Shown: positions 32,269 to 41,398, numbered from the stretch's first letter. The stretch is DNA of 64,000 nt from Chloroflexota bacterium (GCA_025354985.1 JANXLU010000097.1:1-64000); one strand, 5' to 3'. Program-made: numbers and translations. Notes: generated from the letters alone by a model not told the origin.

Positions 32269-32985
32269 TTAGTGTTGTCCTTCAACGGAGGCGGCATGCG
32301 CCCCGGCCGGCAACGCCGCAGCCTCGCGGGCCTCGGCCTCGGATTCGAGCTGCGCCTCGTGTCGCGCATCCGCCGCGGCCTCGCTGCGATCGGCGCGCGT
32401 ATCGGCGATTTTGCGCTCGCGCGCGACCCAGATGCTGCCGATGACACCTACGAGCAGCAACGCGCCGGAGAGCAACAACAACGCTCCATACTGAGCGAAG
32501 TCACCGAGGGCGGCGCCCAGCCGGAGCGTGGCATTGTTCACCACAGCCGCCGTGTCGGCGTTGTTTGGAACAAATTGCCAGGGCTCACCGCCATAGGTCC
32601 CCCCGCGGAGCAAGCGAAATCCTCCCAGGATGACCTCTTGCAGGCGAATGGGCGCGGGCCACAAAAACACCGCGAGGATGGCAAACATAATCGCCGACAT
32701 CACACCCACCGCGCCGGCTTGCGAATTTAGCGGCGTGATGAGCGCAGTGCCGCGCGTTAGCATCACGGCGAAGATAAACAGGATGGAAATGGCCCCGATA
32801 TAAACCAGAAGTTGCGCGGCGGCAAAAAAGCCGGCCTCAAGCAGCACATACATCCCGGCCACGCTAAAAAAGCTCACGATCAAATACAACGCGGCGTGGA
32901 ACAGATTTTTGGTGGTCACCACCAGGGCGGCCGCCCCCAACAAGGTTACGGTGAGAATGAGAAATACGATTTGCGAAACTTCCAT
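32269..32985 (-). CDS. nuoJ: NADH-quinone oxidoreductase subunit J with charged C-terminal tail
   Basis: 238 residues; typical NuoJ has 165-185. The N-terminal five-helix core is normal: LFHAALYLIVSFFSVAGMYVLLEAGFFAAAQLLVYIGAISILFIFAVMLTRG includes the helix-3 pi-bulge region near LVYIGAI. After the last helix (about residue 190) a tail of about 50 residues is rich in Arg, Glu and Ala (RSEAAADARHEAQLESEAEAREAA) and likely helical in the cytosol. Its role is unknown. Confidence 0.93.
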   Translation of the reverse strand: MEVSQIVFLILTVTLLGAAALVVTTKNLFHAALYLIVSFFSVAGMYVLLEAGFFAAAQLLVYIGAISILFIFAVMLTRGTALITPLNSQAGAVGVMSAIMFAILAVFLWPAPIRLQEVILGGFRLLRGGTYGGEPWQFVPNNADTAAVVNNATLRLGAALGDFAQYGALLLLSGALLLVGVIGSIWVARERKIADTRADRSEAAADARHEAQLESEAEAREAAALPAGAHAASVEGQH

Positions 32986-33017
32986 GGTTTGCTATCCGCG
33001 GGGCGGAGCTTTGTCAG

Positions 33018-34274
33018 TTATTTGACCAGGGCCATCGCGGCCTTTTGATTGGCGGTTCGGCGGGCGGTCATGTCTGCATCATGCTGCAACCGTTCGCCGC
33101 GCACACTGCGCCCCGCGAGCAACAAGCCACCCAGCAGAAGACCGATGCTGGTGCCGCCCATGATCACCGCCTGCAACAGAACCGGCACCAGAATGCCACC
33201 GGTTGCGGCAATCCGGGCGGGATCGGTGACAAACAGCTTGCCCTCGAACATGATCAACAGGATGTGCACCACCGAAATGGGCACAAGAAACTTCCAGTTC
33301 ATATTTAGCAACTGATCGATGCGCACGCGGGGCAGGGTGCCGCGCAACCACATGAATCCAAAGAACACAAGAAGAGTCTTGATCAACAACCATAGATAGG
33401 GTGGGAGAATCGGGCCGCGATAGCCGCCCAGGAACAGCGAAACAAACACGACGGCGATGGCCAGCGAGTTCGCATATTCGCCAATCATGATCAGTCCGAA
33501 CTTCATGCCGCTGTATTCAACGTGAAAGCCCGCGACAATTTCTGATTCGGCCTCAAGCAAATCGACCGGGGAGCGCCCGGTTTCGGCCAGACCGCTGATG
33601 AGGAAGCACAGCGCCGACAGTGGGAAATAGATTAGGAAGGGCACGCCGGTATTCCACTGGCGCTCCACGATGTCCACGAGGCTCATGCTGCCTGTGAGCA
33701 TGATGATCGGGATCAGGTTCAGCAGCATGGGCACTTCATAGCCGATCAACTGTGCCACAGTGCGAAACGCACCCAGCAATGAGAATTTGTTGCGGCTGCC
33801 CCAGCCCGCCATCAAAATGGCGATTGTGCTGGCCGAGCCAATTGCGATGATGTAGAAAACGCCGATGTTCAGATTTGTGCCGATCACGTCAGGCGCAAAG
33901 GGAACCACGGCATAGGTCAGCACCGCGAATACCATAACGATGATCGGGGCCAGGTTGTATACCCACTTGTCCGCGGCGGCGGGCGTGGTCAGTTCCTTTG
34001 TAAACAGCTTGATCGCATCGGCAATGGGCAGCAGAAGGCCCTTCGGCCCGGCCATATTCGGCCCGATCCGGTCCTGTATACGCGCCACCAATTTGCGCTC
34101 GAGATAGGTGAGCCCGGCGCACAGCGTGAGCACGACAATAAAGATCGCCAGCGTGCCAAGCGCCATCACCACGATGTCGGATATTGGGTGTGGAAGCAGG
34201 CTGCCAACCAGCCCGGCAATGGCATCTCCAATTATCTTGACGAGGTTGTTTATGCTGTCAAAAATCGCATCCAT
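33018..34274 (-). CDS. nuoH: NADH-quinone oxidoreductase subunit H
   Basis: 418 residues. LTYLERKLVARIQDRIGPNMAGPKGLLLPIADAIKLFTKE is the family hallmark. ETGRSPVDLLEAESEIVAGFHVEYSGMKFGLIMIGEYAN carries the acidic residues of the quinone channel. LRGTLPRVRIDQLLNMNWKFLVP closes the domain. NuoH forms the quinone entry site and contacts NuoB, D and I, none of which is in this window. 45 nt after nuoA, a position where nuoBCD would normally stand. Confidence 0.96.
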   Translation of the reverse strand: MDAIFDSINNLVKIIGDAIAGLVGSLLPHPISDIVVMALGTLAIFIVVLTLCAGLTYLERKLVARIQDRIGPNMAGPKGLLLPIADAIKLFTKELTTPAAADKWVYNLAPIIVMVFAVLTYAVVPFAPDVIGTNLNIGVFYIIAIGSASTIAILMAGWGSRNKFSLLGAFRTVAQLIGYEVPMLLNLIPIIMLTGSMSLVDIVERQWNTGVPFLIYFPLSALCFLISGLAETGRSPVDLLEAESEIVAGFHVEYSGMKFGLIMIGEYANSLAIAVVFVSLFLGGYRGPILPPYLWLLIKTLLVFFGFMWLRGTLPRVRIDQLLNMNWKFLVPISVVHILLIMFEGKLFVTDPARIAATGGILVPVLLQAVIMGGTSIGLLLGGLLLAGRSVRGERLQHDADMTARRTANQKAAMALVK

Positions 34275-34319
34275 AACACTTAGTATTTCGGTTGTAAGCT
34301 TTGCTAACTTCGAATCAGG

Positions 34320-34676
34320 CTAATCCCAGGTGAGCACGCCCTTGCGCCAGGCATAAAACAATCCGGCAAGCAGGGTGCCGGCAAACAGCATGACCACAAG
34401 TACGCTCCAGATCGCCACGCCGTTATAGGCGAGGGCAAAGGGGAATAGCAGTACGCCGCCCACATCAAAGAGCACAAAAATGAGCGCAAATAGGTAATAT
34501 TGCACGCGAAACTGCACCCAGGCATCGCCGACAGTCTCCATGCCACATTCATAGGTGGCTTGTTTGGCCGCGTTTGGCTTTTTGGGGCCAAGGAGGCCAT
34601 TGAGGACCGGTACCACGGCGACAGCGCCGAATACCACCAGGAGCATGACGCCGACAAATGCAAAGTCAGTTCTCAT
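34320..34676 (-). CDS. nuoA: NADH-quinone oxidoreductase subunit A
   Basis: 118 residues, three helices. The loop KQATYECGMETVGDAWVQFRVQYYLFALIFVLFDVGGVLLFPFA includes the ECG loop Cys and the conserved acidic residues. First gene of the membrane-arm cluster nuoAHJKLMMN. No strong Shine-Dalgarno is seen. A TATAAT box lies 74-79 nt upstream on the minus strand (34755-34750). Confidence 0.95.
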   Translation of the reverse strand: MRTDFAFVGVMLLVVFGAVAVVPVLNGLLGPKKPNAAKQATYECGMETVGDAWVQFRVQYYLFALIFVLFDVGGVLLFPFALAYNGVAIWSVLVVMLFAGTLLAGLFYAWRKGVLTWD

Positions 34677-34749
34677 ATTTTTTCCGCTGTTTTCGTGCAG
34701 CCAGTGATGCGACCATGGCGTTAGTCACAAGCCCGCGCTGCGCGACGCG

Positions 34750-34755
34750 ATTATA
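34750..34755 (-). promoter_or_regulatory. possible -10 box of the nuo cluster
   Basis: A perfect TATAAT on the minus strand lies in the 180-bp gap upstream of nuoA. No good -35 box is found 16-19 bp above it. If used, transcription would start about 65 nt before the nuoA ATG and could run through nuo and atp. Confidence 0.35.
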
Positions 34756-34856
34756 GCCGATAGGTTGTGCGAATTTTCACGAGCGTCTTAGGCGCGGCTA
34801 AGGTTGTGCGCAGTTGTCTCTCTTGGAGCGCGGCCCTCCAGCCCACGCTCCAGAGT

Positions 34857-36875
34857 TTATTTGCGCCCCACAATCTCAACGTCGCCGAGGCGGGCGGCGA
34901 ATTGGTCGGGGTGCAGACTCAGCGGCACTTTGGTGCCATCGTCGTGCACAAGACCGACAATCACGGCATAAGCGCCCGGCGGCGCAATCGGGTTCAAATT
35001 GACATCATGTTCGGTAGCGATAATCGAACCCGCACCATCCGTGGGCCAGCCCGTGGGCGGGTCAAATTCGAAGACGGAAGGAATCCGCGGCAGGTCTCCA
35101 CCCCACTCGCCGCCATCTGCGGAAGTTAGTTTGAGATAGGGCCGCGCGTGCTCGGGCGCAATTGCGCCGGTGCGCCTCCAATAGGCGCGCACATGCACCC
35201 AGTGGCTGGGCGGATGGCTGATTTGGTCGGTGGCTGGCACACGCTGCTCCTCGATAGTAACGCCCACCAGCGTCACACCATTGGCAAACGCCACATTCGC
35301 CGGGTTGGCGTCACGCGGCAGCGCGTCATACCGCCAGCGCAGGGCGTATTCCAGCACACGAATAAAGCCCTGATTGGGGTATTCCGCCCGCCACCAAGGA
35401 TAGCGCACCGAAGCTACCTCCACCAAGCGATGATCGATCTTCGCCGCATGATCATGCGCCAGCACCAGCCAAAGATGCCGAAAGCTCCCCTGTTGAATCG
35501 CATCAAAAAAGGCCTCGGGGTGCACGGGATCGGCCTCAAACTTTAGGATCTCGCCCGGACCGTGATAGGACCACTCCAGGACGGGCTGCACATAGTCCGC
35601 AAAGACCACGATCTTGTCGCCCGGCTCTACATGGCGCGCCAGCACATCCGCCACATAGCCCCACTGTTCGCGCTGCACGTCGACGTTGGTCAGGTCGCGG
35701 TAATGCCCAACCGCACCGAGTGACATCAGCGCAGCCAGCGCAATCCGACCGGCCGGCGGGTGCCATCGGGCGACGGCCACGATGCCGATCCCAAGACCAG
35801 CGAGCAGCACCGGATAGACCGAACTTAAATACTTGGGTGTAAAAATTGGCACTGCCAACGACGCCGGCAGAAACGCGATCATCGGGGCCACCGCCAGCGC
35901 CAACAGCATCACACCCTGTGGCAAATGAGAAACGCCGATTGGCAGACCCGTGAGCCGGGCGCGATAACGCGCGAGCACCCCAACACCCAGGAGGAACAGC
36001 GCCCAAACGGGCACGAGGTACGCATAGCGCCAAACCGAGGCGACCAAAGGCAGACGCACCATAAACTCGCTGGTCATCAGCTCGGTCATCTCGAGCAGAC
36101 CAACAAACCGGCGGGTTACATCGGTGCTGTCAAAGGTTCGTCCGCTGCCGAGCAGCGCCAGTGGGATCGGCGCACACAGCACTGCGATGGCGGCAAGTGT
36201 CAAAAACAGCTGCCAAAACCGCCGGACACGATGACCCGCATGCCTGCGCGCAACGAACCAACCACCCGCGATGAGCGCATGCGCGGCAAGCGTAAACACC
36301 CCAAAAAAGTGAGTATAGGCCATGGCCGTCGCAAAGCCAATATACGTGAGCGCGCGAACCGCGCCGACCGGCCGCGTCAGCAACCGCCAGAGCGCGATCA
36401 ACGCCAGCGCCGAAAACAGAAGGTATTGGGCATACATCCGCGCCTCCTGACTGTACCAAATGGCAAATGGGGAAAGCGCCAGGATAAATGCGGCCACATC
36501 TGCCGGGCGCGATGCGCGGGCAACCAGCCGCACAAACCGCCAGACCGCGGCCACCCCGGCCACGCCCGCGATCAGCGAAAACCAGCGCACCGCAAATGCG
36601 CTCACGCCGGCCAGCTGAATCCATGCCCAGAGCGCGCCGTAATACAGCGGCGCATGTGGGTTTTGAGCGGGAAATATGCCTCGGCTCCAAGCCTCCGCCA
36701 GACCACCCTGCACAAACCAGACGGAATAGACTTCGTCCAGCCACATGCTCTGCCAGGTTAGCGTGGCCGCGCGCATGCCAAACGCCAAAATCAATAGCCA
36801 CAGTACCGGTGGCACATGCATCAAACCGATGGATGGTTGTGCCCGGGCACCCTGAAATTTTCGTGCGCCGATCAC
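34857..36875 (-). CDS. GT39-like membrane glycosyltransferase
   Basis: 672 residues with about ten membrane segments in the first 390. SMWLDEVYSVWFVQ holds the catalytic-type Asp-Glu pair in the first outer loop, and NPHAPLYYGALWAW is the next family block. These enzymes move a sugar from a polyprenyl phosphate donor to a surface acceptor. The soluble C-terminal part ends in a beta-sandwich-like domain (RPYLKLTSADGGEWG, then PPGAYAVIVGLVHDDGTKVPLS), as in the two GT-C genes near 7000. The start used is a GTG 3 nt after the peptidase gene; the ATG at codon 19 (36821) is possible. Confidence 0.75.
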   Translation of the reverse strand: MIGARKFQGARAQPSIGLMHVPPVLWLLILAFGMRAATLTWQSMWLDEVYSVWFVQGGLAEAWSRGIFPAQNPHAPLYYGALWAWIQLAGVSAFAVRWFSLIAGVAGVAAVWRFVRLVARASRPADVAAFILALSPFAIWYSQEARMYAQYLLFSALALIALWRLLTRPVGAVRALTYIGFATAMAYTHFFGVFTLAAHALIAGGWFVARRHAGHRVRRFWQLFLTLAAIAVLCAPIPLALLGSGRTFDSTDVTRRFVGLLEMTELMTSEFMVRLPLVASVWRYAYLVPVWALFLLGVGVLARYRARLTGLPIGVSHLPQGVMLLALAVAPMIAFLPASLAVPIFTPKYLSSVYPVLLAGLGIGIVAVARWHPPAGRIALAALMSLGAVGHYRDLTNVDVQREQWGYVADVLARHVEPGDKIVVFADYVQPVLEWSYHGPGEILKFEADPVHPEAFFDAIQQGSFRHLWLVLAHDHAAKIDHRLVEVASVRYPWWRAEYPNQGFIRVLEYALRWRYDALPRDANPANVAFANGVTLVGVTIEEQRVPATDQISHPPSHWVHVRAYWRRTGAIAPEHARPYLKLTSADGGEWGGDLPRIPSVFEFDPPTGWPTDGAGSIIATEHDVNLNPIAPPGAYAVIVGLVHDDGTKVPLSLHPDQFAARLGDVEIVGRK

Positions 36876-36878
36876 GGT

Positions 36879-38237
36879 CTAGGGCAGAGTTTGAGCCAAC
36901 CAGGGCAGCGGTTCAACCTGGGCGCCGCCCACGGCCAGCTCGAAGTGGATATGCGGACCTTCACTGCGCCCAGTGGTCCCGCTTTTTGCGAGTATGTCGC
37001 CGGTGGCTACTTCGTCGCCTTCTTTAACCAACACCTCGCTGTTGTGACAATACGCGGTGTAAACGCCCCGACCGTGATCAACAATTACGGTAAGCCCACG
37101 CACTGCGAAGCGCTTTACCACCACCACCCGCCCGGGCGCGGCCGCACGCGATGGCGTGCCGGTCCAGGCGCGGACGTCCATGCCGGAATGATAGCCCTGG
37201 TAGATGCCGCCGTTATACGTGCGAAATGAACCGTAATAACCGGTAATTTCGTCGTTGTTTGGCAAATGAAAAGGACCGGTCCAGCGCTGCGGCTCGCTCC
37301 ACCCGGCATAGATGTTTGCCAGGTCAAGCGCCTCAAGGTCATTGACAAGCGGCTGTAGTAACGCAAGCAGGTCACTGCCAACGGTCACGTTGGCGGTCAC
37401 GTAGCCGGATGGCCCCACCGGAAACAGGCTGCCCGCAGTTGAAACGATGTCCGTGCTGTCAGTTAGGTGCACCAAGACCGGCACTGAGCCGGCCACTTGT
37501 GAAGGTGGCAACCCAATGATTGCGACATAGTCGTTTGCCTCGCGAACAAAACGCAGTGGACGACCGTCAAACTCGCCAACCAGCACCTTGGGCGCAACGG
37601 ATGTTCGCACGCGAACGGTGACCACGTCTCCTGCGGACGGATATAGTGGCGAAACCTGAATATCCTCAAACGGTGCGGGCAGGCTGCTCGTCGCGTTAAG
37701 CAGCGGCACGCGGATGACTTGTCCGGGAACGATGCAGTCGCCGCATGGCAACAGATTCGCAAGCGCCAGAGCACCGGGCGCGACGTTGTATTGCGCGGCC
37801 AGCGAAACCATGGTATCGCTCTCGCTAACGCGCACCAATTTGATATTTTCCTTGACCGGCGCGGGGAGCTGCAGGGCTTGCCCGATGGTGAGCATCGTCA
37901 CTCCGGCAACCCGGTTTCGGGTGGCCAGTTCGCGCAGGCTAAACCCGGTTTGTTGGGCGATGCTGTCCAGTGACTCACCCATTGCGGCGCGGCGAACCAG
38001 GGTGGTGTCTGCTCCCGATGCGCGTGGAGCAAGGGCCACCTGAGGCGCGGATACCTTCGGTTGCAGCGCGACCACCGTGGCGGTGAGTACGGGTTGCGGC
38101 GTGGCCGTCGGGGCCGGGCCAACTTCTGGGTCATGCGCGCCCACCGGTAGCGGGCCAGTCGTTGACCATAGTCCCGCCAGGCCGAGCAACAGGCACGCAC
38201 CGCGCATTATTCGAGCCATCAGAATCAATTTTCCCAC
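36879..38237 (-). CDS. LysM and M23 family peptidoglycan endopeptidase
   Basis: 452 residues. An N-terminal hydrophobic segment (ACLLLGLAGLWSTTG) is a signal or anchor. Two LysM modules follow at about residues 80-130 (SLDSIAQQTGFSLRELATRN) and 132-180 (TMVSLAAQYNVAPGALALAN). An Ig-like beta region comes next, then the M23/LytM domain at about 335-445. The zinc ligands are visible in YHSGMDV (HxxxD) and GPHIHFEL (HxH); AYCHNS supplies a further His. It probably cuts peptide cross-links at the cell wall or acts as an activator. 3 nt before the GT gene, so the two are co-transcribed. Confidence 0.9.
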   Translation of the reverse strand: MGKLILMARIMRGACLLLGLAGLWSTTGPLPVGAHDPEVGPAPTATPQPVLTATVVALQPKVSAPQVALAPRASGADTTLVRRAAMGESLDSIAQQTGFSLRELATRNRVAGVTMLTIGQALQLPAPVKENIKLVRVSESDTMVSLAAQYNVAPGALALANLLPCGDCIVPGQVIRVPLLNATSSLPAPFEDIQVSPLYPSAGDVVTVRVRTSVAPKVLVGEFDGRPLRFVREANDYVAIIGLPPSQVAGSVPVLVHLTDSTDIVSTAGSLFPVGPSGYVTANVTVGSDLLALLQPLVNDLEALDLANIYAGWSEPQRWTGPFHLPNNDEITGYYGSFRTYNGGIYQGYHSGMDVRAWTGTPSRAAAPGRVVVVKRFAVRGLTVIVDHGRGVYTAYCHNSEVLVKEGDEVATGDILAKSGTTGRSEGPHIHFELAVGGAQVEPLPWLAQTLP

Positions 38238-38280
38238 ATGGCTTGGATATTCGTCCGGATTATTGACTACACTCGGGTGT

Positions 38281-38826
38281 ATGGCACAAGGCGCAACGAT
38301 CTACAACTTTGACATAAACCTGAGCGACATGGATCGCGCAATCTACGAGCAGCTGGCCTTGCGGGTGGCCCAGCACCCCACCGAAACGATGGAATATCTA
38401 CTGACGCGGATTCTGGCATATTGCCTGGAATATCGCGAAGGAATTGCGTTTGGCGAGAGCATTGGCACGACCGGCGGGCAGGAGCCGGCGGTGATCGCGC
38501 GCGATGCAACCGGTCGGCTGATGCTTTGGGTCGAAGTGGGCATGCCGGACGCCGACAAACTGCACAAGGCCAGCAAGGCCGCCGAGCGGCTGGTCATCTA
38601 TACCCACCGTGACCCGACGAATTTGAAGAACAACATGCGAAACAAGACCATCTATAACGCAGACCAAATTCCCATCTTCTCGTTTGAATACGGTCTGCTG
38701 GCAAAGCTCATCGCCAAAACCGAGCGCCGCACCATTTGGGACCTTAGCGTGACCGAGGGCCAAATTTACCTTACCGTTGGCGGGGAGACCATTGAAACGC
38801 GGTTGATTGAAGATCGTCTCGGTTAG
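38281..38826 (+). CDS. yaeQ: YaeQ family protein
   Basis: 181 residues from the ATG at 38281; the longer frame from 38077 overlaps the divergent peptidase and is rejected. ATIYNFDINLSDMDRAIYEQL, VAQHPTETMEYLLTRILAYCLEY and LWVEVGMPDADKLHKASKAAERLVIYTHRD match YaeQ. Structures of this family show a PD-(D/E)XK nuclease-like fold; the acidic residue and VEVG strand are in place here. Cellular role unresolved (linked in enterobacteria to RfaH suppression). A TACACT box ends 7 nt before the ATG, so it may be leaderless. It converges on a DNA methyltransferase with a 4-bp overlap of the 3' ends. Confidence 0.88.
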   Translation: MAQGATIYNFDINLSDMDRAIYEQLALRVAQHPTETMEYLLTRILAYCLEYREGIAFGESIGTTGGQEPAVIARDATGRLMLWVEVGMPDADKLHKASKAAERLVIYTHRDPTNLKNNMRNKTIYNADQIPIFSFEYGLLAKLIAKTERRTIWDLSVTEGQIYLTVGGETIETRLIEDRLG

Positions 38827-40034
38827 CGCTTTTGAAACACCACGATTCGGTTTGAATTGGTGCCCCGGGCGTTGTTTCCCACACCCCAGATATTCGCGGT
38901 CTTGGTAAATATCTGGTCGTTGATCAACACGCACACCGGGGCAAGCCCGACCCGCGGGCCAAAGGGGGCTATCGTCTCATCCAGCCGAACCGCACCCGCG
39001 CGGATATCGCCGACCTCAAACGCCACCCATCCACCCGCACGGGTGACGCGCGAAAGCTCGGCCAGCACCGACTGCATCTGCCCTGACCACTCCACGACAG
39101 TTCGGGCCATGCTAATACCCGCGGCCAAAACCTCCGGATCAATATTGTTAAACCACGCTCGCAGCCAATTGTCGCGGGCATATTGCACAACATCGAGAAA
39201 GGGTGGCGATGTCACGGTCAGGTGCACCGAACCATCCGTCAGGTCGGGCGTGGCGGCGGCAGCGCCGGTCAGAAAGGTCGCGTGTGGGCCGCGGCCAAGC
39301 AGTTGCTGGCGCACGCCGTCGGTGACGTCCCTTAGCAGCGCCCGGGTTTTCTTTAGCACAAGGGCGCGCACGTCGCGAACGGGCGGTTGCTGCCCGCGGT
39401 CACGGTTTATTTTGCGCTGCCTCTCCGCACTAACTGCCTGATTTGGTGGCAGCGAATAGACCGAGAAAAAACCCGGGCTGTGCCCGGTCAGGCGGTTGGT
39501 GGCCACCATGCGAATCCATCGATCCACTGAATCTTCCGCGCCCGAGGCCGCCCGCGCGGTCAGGTAGCGCCGCAGCGATACGATCTCGGCTTCGGTGCGT
39601 GGGTGAAAAAACATGGAAATATCGTGGTCGGCGCGCGCGGAATAGTCGGTCTCAATGTGCAGCAATCGATCTAAAACCGCCTGCTCATCGGGCGGGTTCA
39701 GCCTCGGGCGTGCGAGCAGTGCGCTGAGCGGGTTGACGTCATTTTGCGCCGACACCCGATCCAGCAGCGCGGCCTCCAGCGCGGTTGTGCCGCGCCCGGC
39801 AAATGGGTCATAGACCAAGTCGCCGGGCCGGGTTAGCCGCTCTATAAAGAAGCGTGGGAGCTGCGGTTTGAAGCAGGCTCGGTAGCTCACTTCGTGCAGG
39901 CTGTTGGCCTGTCGTTGGCGGGCGGTCCACAGTTCGGCGGTGAGCCGGGGCACGCGCAGCCCGTCCAGCTCAAGCCAATCCGCACGGGCGCGTTCTAGTT
40001 GTAGCAGTCCCCGGGCACGCGCGAGTGGATCCAT
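38823..40034 (-). CDS. DNA methyltransferase (N4-cytosine/N6-adenine type)
   Basis: 403 residues from the ATG at 40032-40034. VYDPFAGRGTTALEAALL (about residue 78) is the AdoMet-binding FxGxG motif, and VHLTVTSPPFLDVVQY (about 260) is the TSPP catalytic motif of amino-methyltransferases. The order, binding motif first, differs from the usual beta-class N4 enzymes, in which the catalytic motif comes first. The middle region with RYLTARAASGAED and RKINRDRG may be target recognition. No restriction endonuclease of a known type is adjacent, but the convergent YaeQ has a nuclease-like fold. May be an orphan methylase. Confidence 0.8.
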   Translation of the reverse strand: MDPLARARGLLQLERARADWLELDGLRVPRLTAELWTARQRQANSLHEVSYRACFKPQLPRFFIERLTRPGDLVYDPFAGRGTTALEAALLDRVSAQNDVNPLSALLARPRLNPPDEQAVLDRLLHIETDYSARADHDISMFFHPRTEAEIVSLRRYLTARAASGAEDSVDRWIRMVATNRLTGHSPGFFSVYSLPPNQAVSAERQRKINRDRGQQPPVRDVRALVLKKTRALLRDVTDGVRQQLLGRGPHATFLTGAAAATPDLTDGSVHLTVTSPPFLDVVQYARDNWLRAWFNNIDPEVLAAGISMARTVVEWSGQMQSVLAELSRVTRAGGWVAFEVGDIRAGAVRLDETIAPFGPRVGLAPVCVLINDQIFTKTANIWGVGNNARGTNSNRIVVFQKR

Positions 40035-40091
40035 GTGGGGCGAGTGTACTGCGGTATGGGCGAAGACACCCAAGTAGGTGGTGATTACTTC

Positions 40092-40175
40092 ACCCTGCCA
40101 GCAGGGTCGCTCGGACTCCGCTCAGCGACCGCAGACGAGTTTTGGACCAGCTTACGGGTCCAAAACACGTCTGCG
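40092..40175. repeat. cluster of hairpins with an 18-bp inverted repeat
   Basis: Arms 40130-40148 and 40157-40175 pair over 19 positions with a single A-A mismatch and an 8-nt loop. Just before it, ACCCTGC (40092-40098) pairs with GCAGGGT (40101-40107) and TCGCT (40107-40111) with AGCGA (40124-40128). It lies between the end of the lipoprotein gene and the start of the methyltransferase. No T-run follows on the minus strand. Possibly a palindromic repeat element that also ends transcription. Confidence 0.75.
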
Positions 40176-40225
40176 ATTTCGAGTACGTGTTTCAGGAAGG
40201 CAGTCCCTGCGCCAGCGAATTGCTC

Positions 40226-41398
40226 CTAGGGTTGATTCGTGATCAGCACATTTGTCACGCCGTCTTGAGCGACCACGATGACCGATACTTTGGAGTCACC
40301 CTTGGCAAACAACAACTGTGACATTTCGCCGATGTCCGATTGCGTCTCCACGGTGTAGCCCAAGGCGAGCATTTGGGTCGTGTAAAACGCAACCATGTTC
40401 TTTGGCGTATCCTTGGTCTTAAACGAGGTAATCGGGCCGATGTCGGATTTTTCAAGCGTATTGGGCGGCAAGGGAATGCCGCTTCCCGGCTTCGCGCAGT
40501 TGGCCGGCACTGTGATGGGTGGCACCTTGTCGATATTGTCCACTGAATAGTTCCAAGTAAGCTGGCCGTCCGGCGTTTTGTCACCCGCAGCCGCGCCAAA
40601 GATCGCCGCGCCCACTCCTATCTTGCCGGCGTATTTGCCGGTGAACTTGACCACAAAGCCACCCTGCTGGGCAACCCAGGCATCACCGGCGCCGGTCATT
40701 CCAGCCGCAAAAGACACCGAGTTTTCGCCCGTCTGAAAGTGATCGGTGACCACCCCGTTCACCGTTTCGCCCTTGGCCAGCAGTTTCGCATTCTGAAGAT
40801 TGCCAAAAAAATCGGCTGGTCGTAAGATCGACTTGCTGGCGGAGAACTCCGCGGATTTGATAGCAAAGCACTGCTGCTTGGCATCAGCCGCGGTAGGATT
40901 GACGGAGTAGAAGGTGTCATCCAATTGAAAGAACTCGACCCGTGACTTGTCGTTGGTGGCCGTATTGTTGGTCGCCCAGACCATGTGCAAATTTTTGCTG
41001 GCGTTGATGAAATCCTGCTGCATGGTCCATCCGGTCGTTTGTGCCGCGCCTTTGTCGTCTTTTGTGTCATACGCCAGGGTCCAGCTCATACTGTAGCTTT
41101 TAAGCTTGTCCAAGCCCGCACCAAGCGTGCCGAGCTGACCACTGGCGGCTCCGTCCGCATTGTTTGACGGACCGGCCGCCGCAGTGACATTTGGTGTGGG
41201 CACTGATTTGGTCGGCGACACGGCATTGGTCGCGGGCGCGCTTGTGCCAACGGGTTGGTCGGCCTGCGTGGGCTTGGCAACCGTGGCGGGCACAGTTGCA
41301 ACGGGCGCCGCCACCGTGGGTGAAGTTGTTGGGCTGCCGCCACATGCCGCGAGCAAAGTAACCAGGACAAGGGCTGACGCACGATCTATTTTTTGCAT
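40226..41398 (-). CDS. secreted lipoprotein of unknown function
   Basis: 390 residues. ALVLVTLLAACGG is a lipoprotein signal with the lipobox ending in Cys at about residue 19. A Thr/Pro/Ala-rich spacer (about 20-95) follows. The folded part then reads LDKLKSYSMSWTLAYD, a beta-rich region of the LolA/LppX-like type with a repeated pattern of amphipathic strands. Near the C terminus a small alpha/beta domain (NMVAFYTTQMLALGYTVETQ) resembles those in many Chloroflexota surface lipoproteins. Function not known; lipid carriage is possible. It is transcribed divergently from the secreted protein at 41523. Confidence 0.75.
   Translation of the reverse strand: MQKIDRASALVLVTLLAACGGSPTTSPTVAAPVATVPATVAKPTQADQPVGTSAPATNAVSPTKSVPTPNVTAAAGPSNNADGAASGQLGTLGAGLDKLKSYSMSWTLAYDTKDDKGAAQTTGWTMQQDFINASKNLHMVWATNNTATNDKSRVEFFQLDDTFYSVNPTAADAKQQCFAIKSAEFSASKSILRPADFFGNLQNAKLLAKGETVNGVVTDHFQTGENSVSFAAGMTGAGDAWVAQQGGFVVKFTGKYAGKIGVGAAIFGAAAGDKTPDGQLTWNYSVDNIDKVPPITVPANCAKPGSGIPLPPNTLEKSDIGPITSFKTKDTPKNMVAFYTTQMLALGYTVETQSDIGEMSQLLFAKGDSKVSVIVVAQDGVTNVLITNQP

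Noticed and set aside
34820-34855. A terminator after the GT-C gene at 34857
   Set aside because: A stem with a bulge exists, but no T-run follows on the minus strand, so support is too weak.
38077-38280. A longer YaeQ start
   Set aside because: It runs antisense to the peptidase gene; YaeQ homology starts at MAQGATIYNFD.
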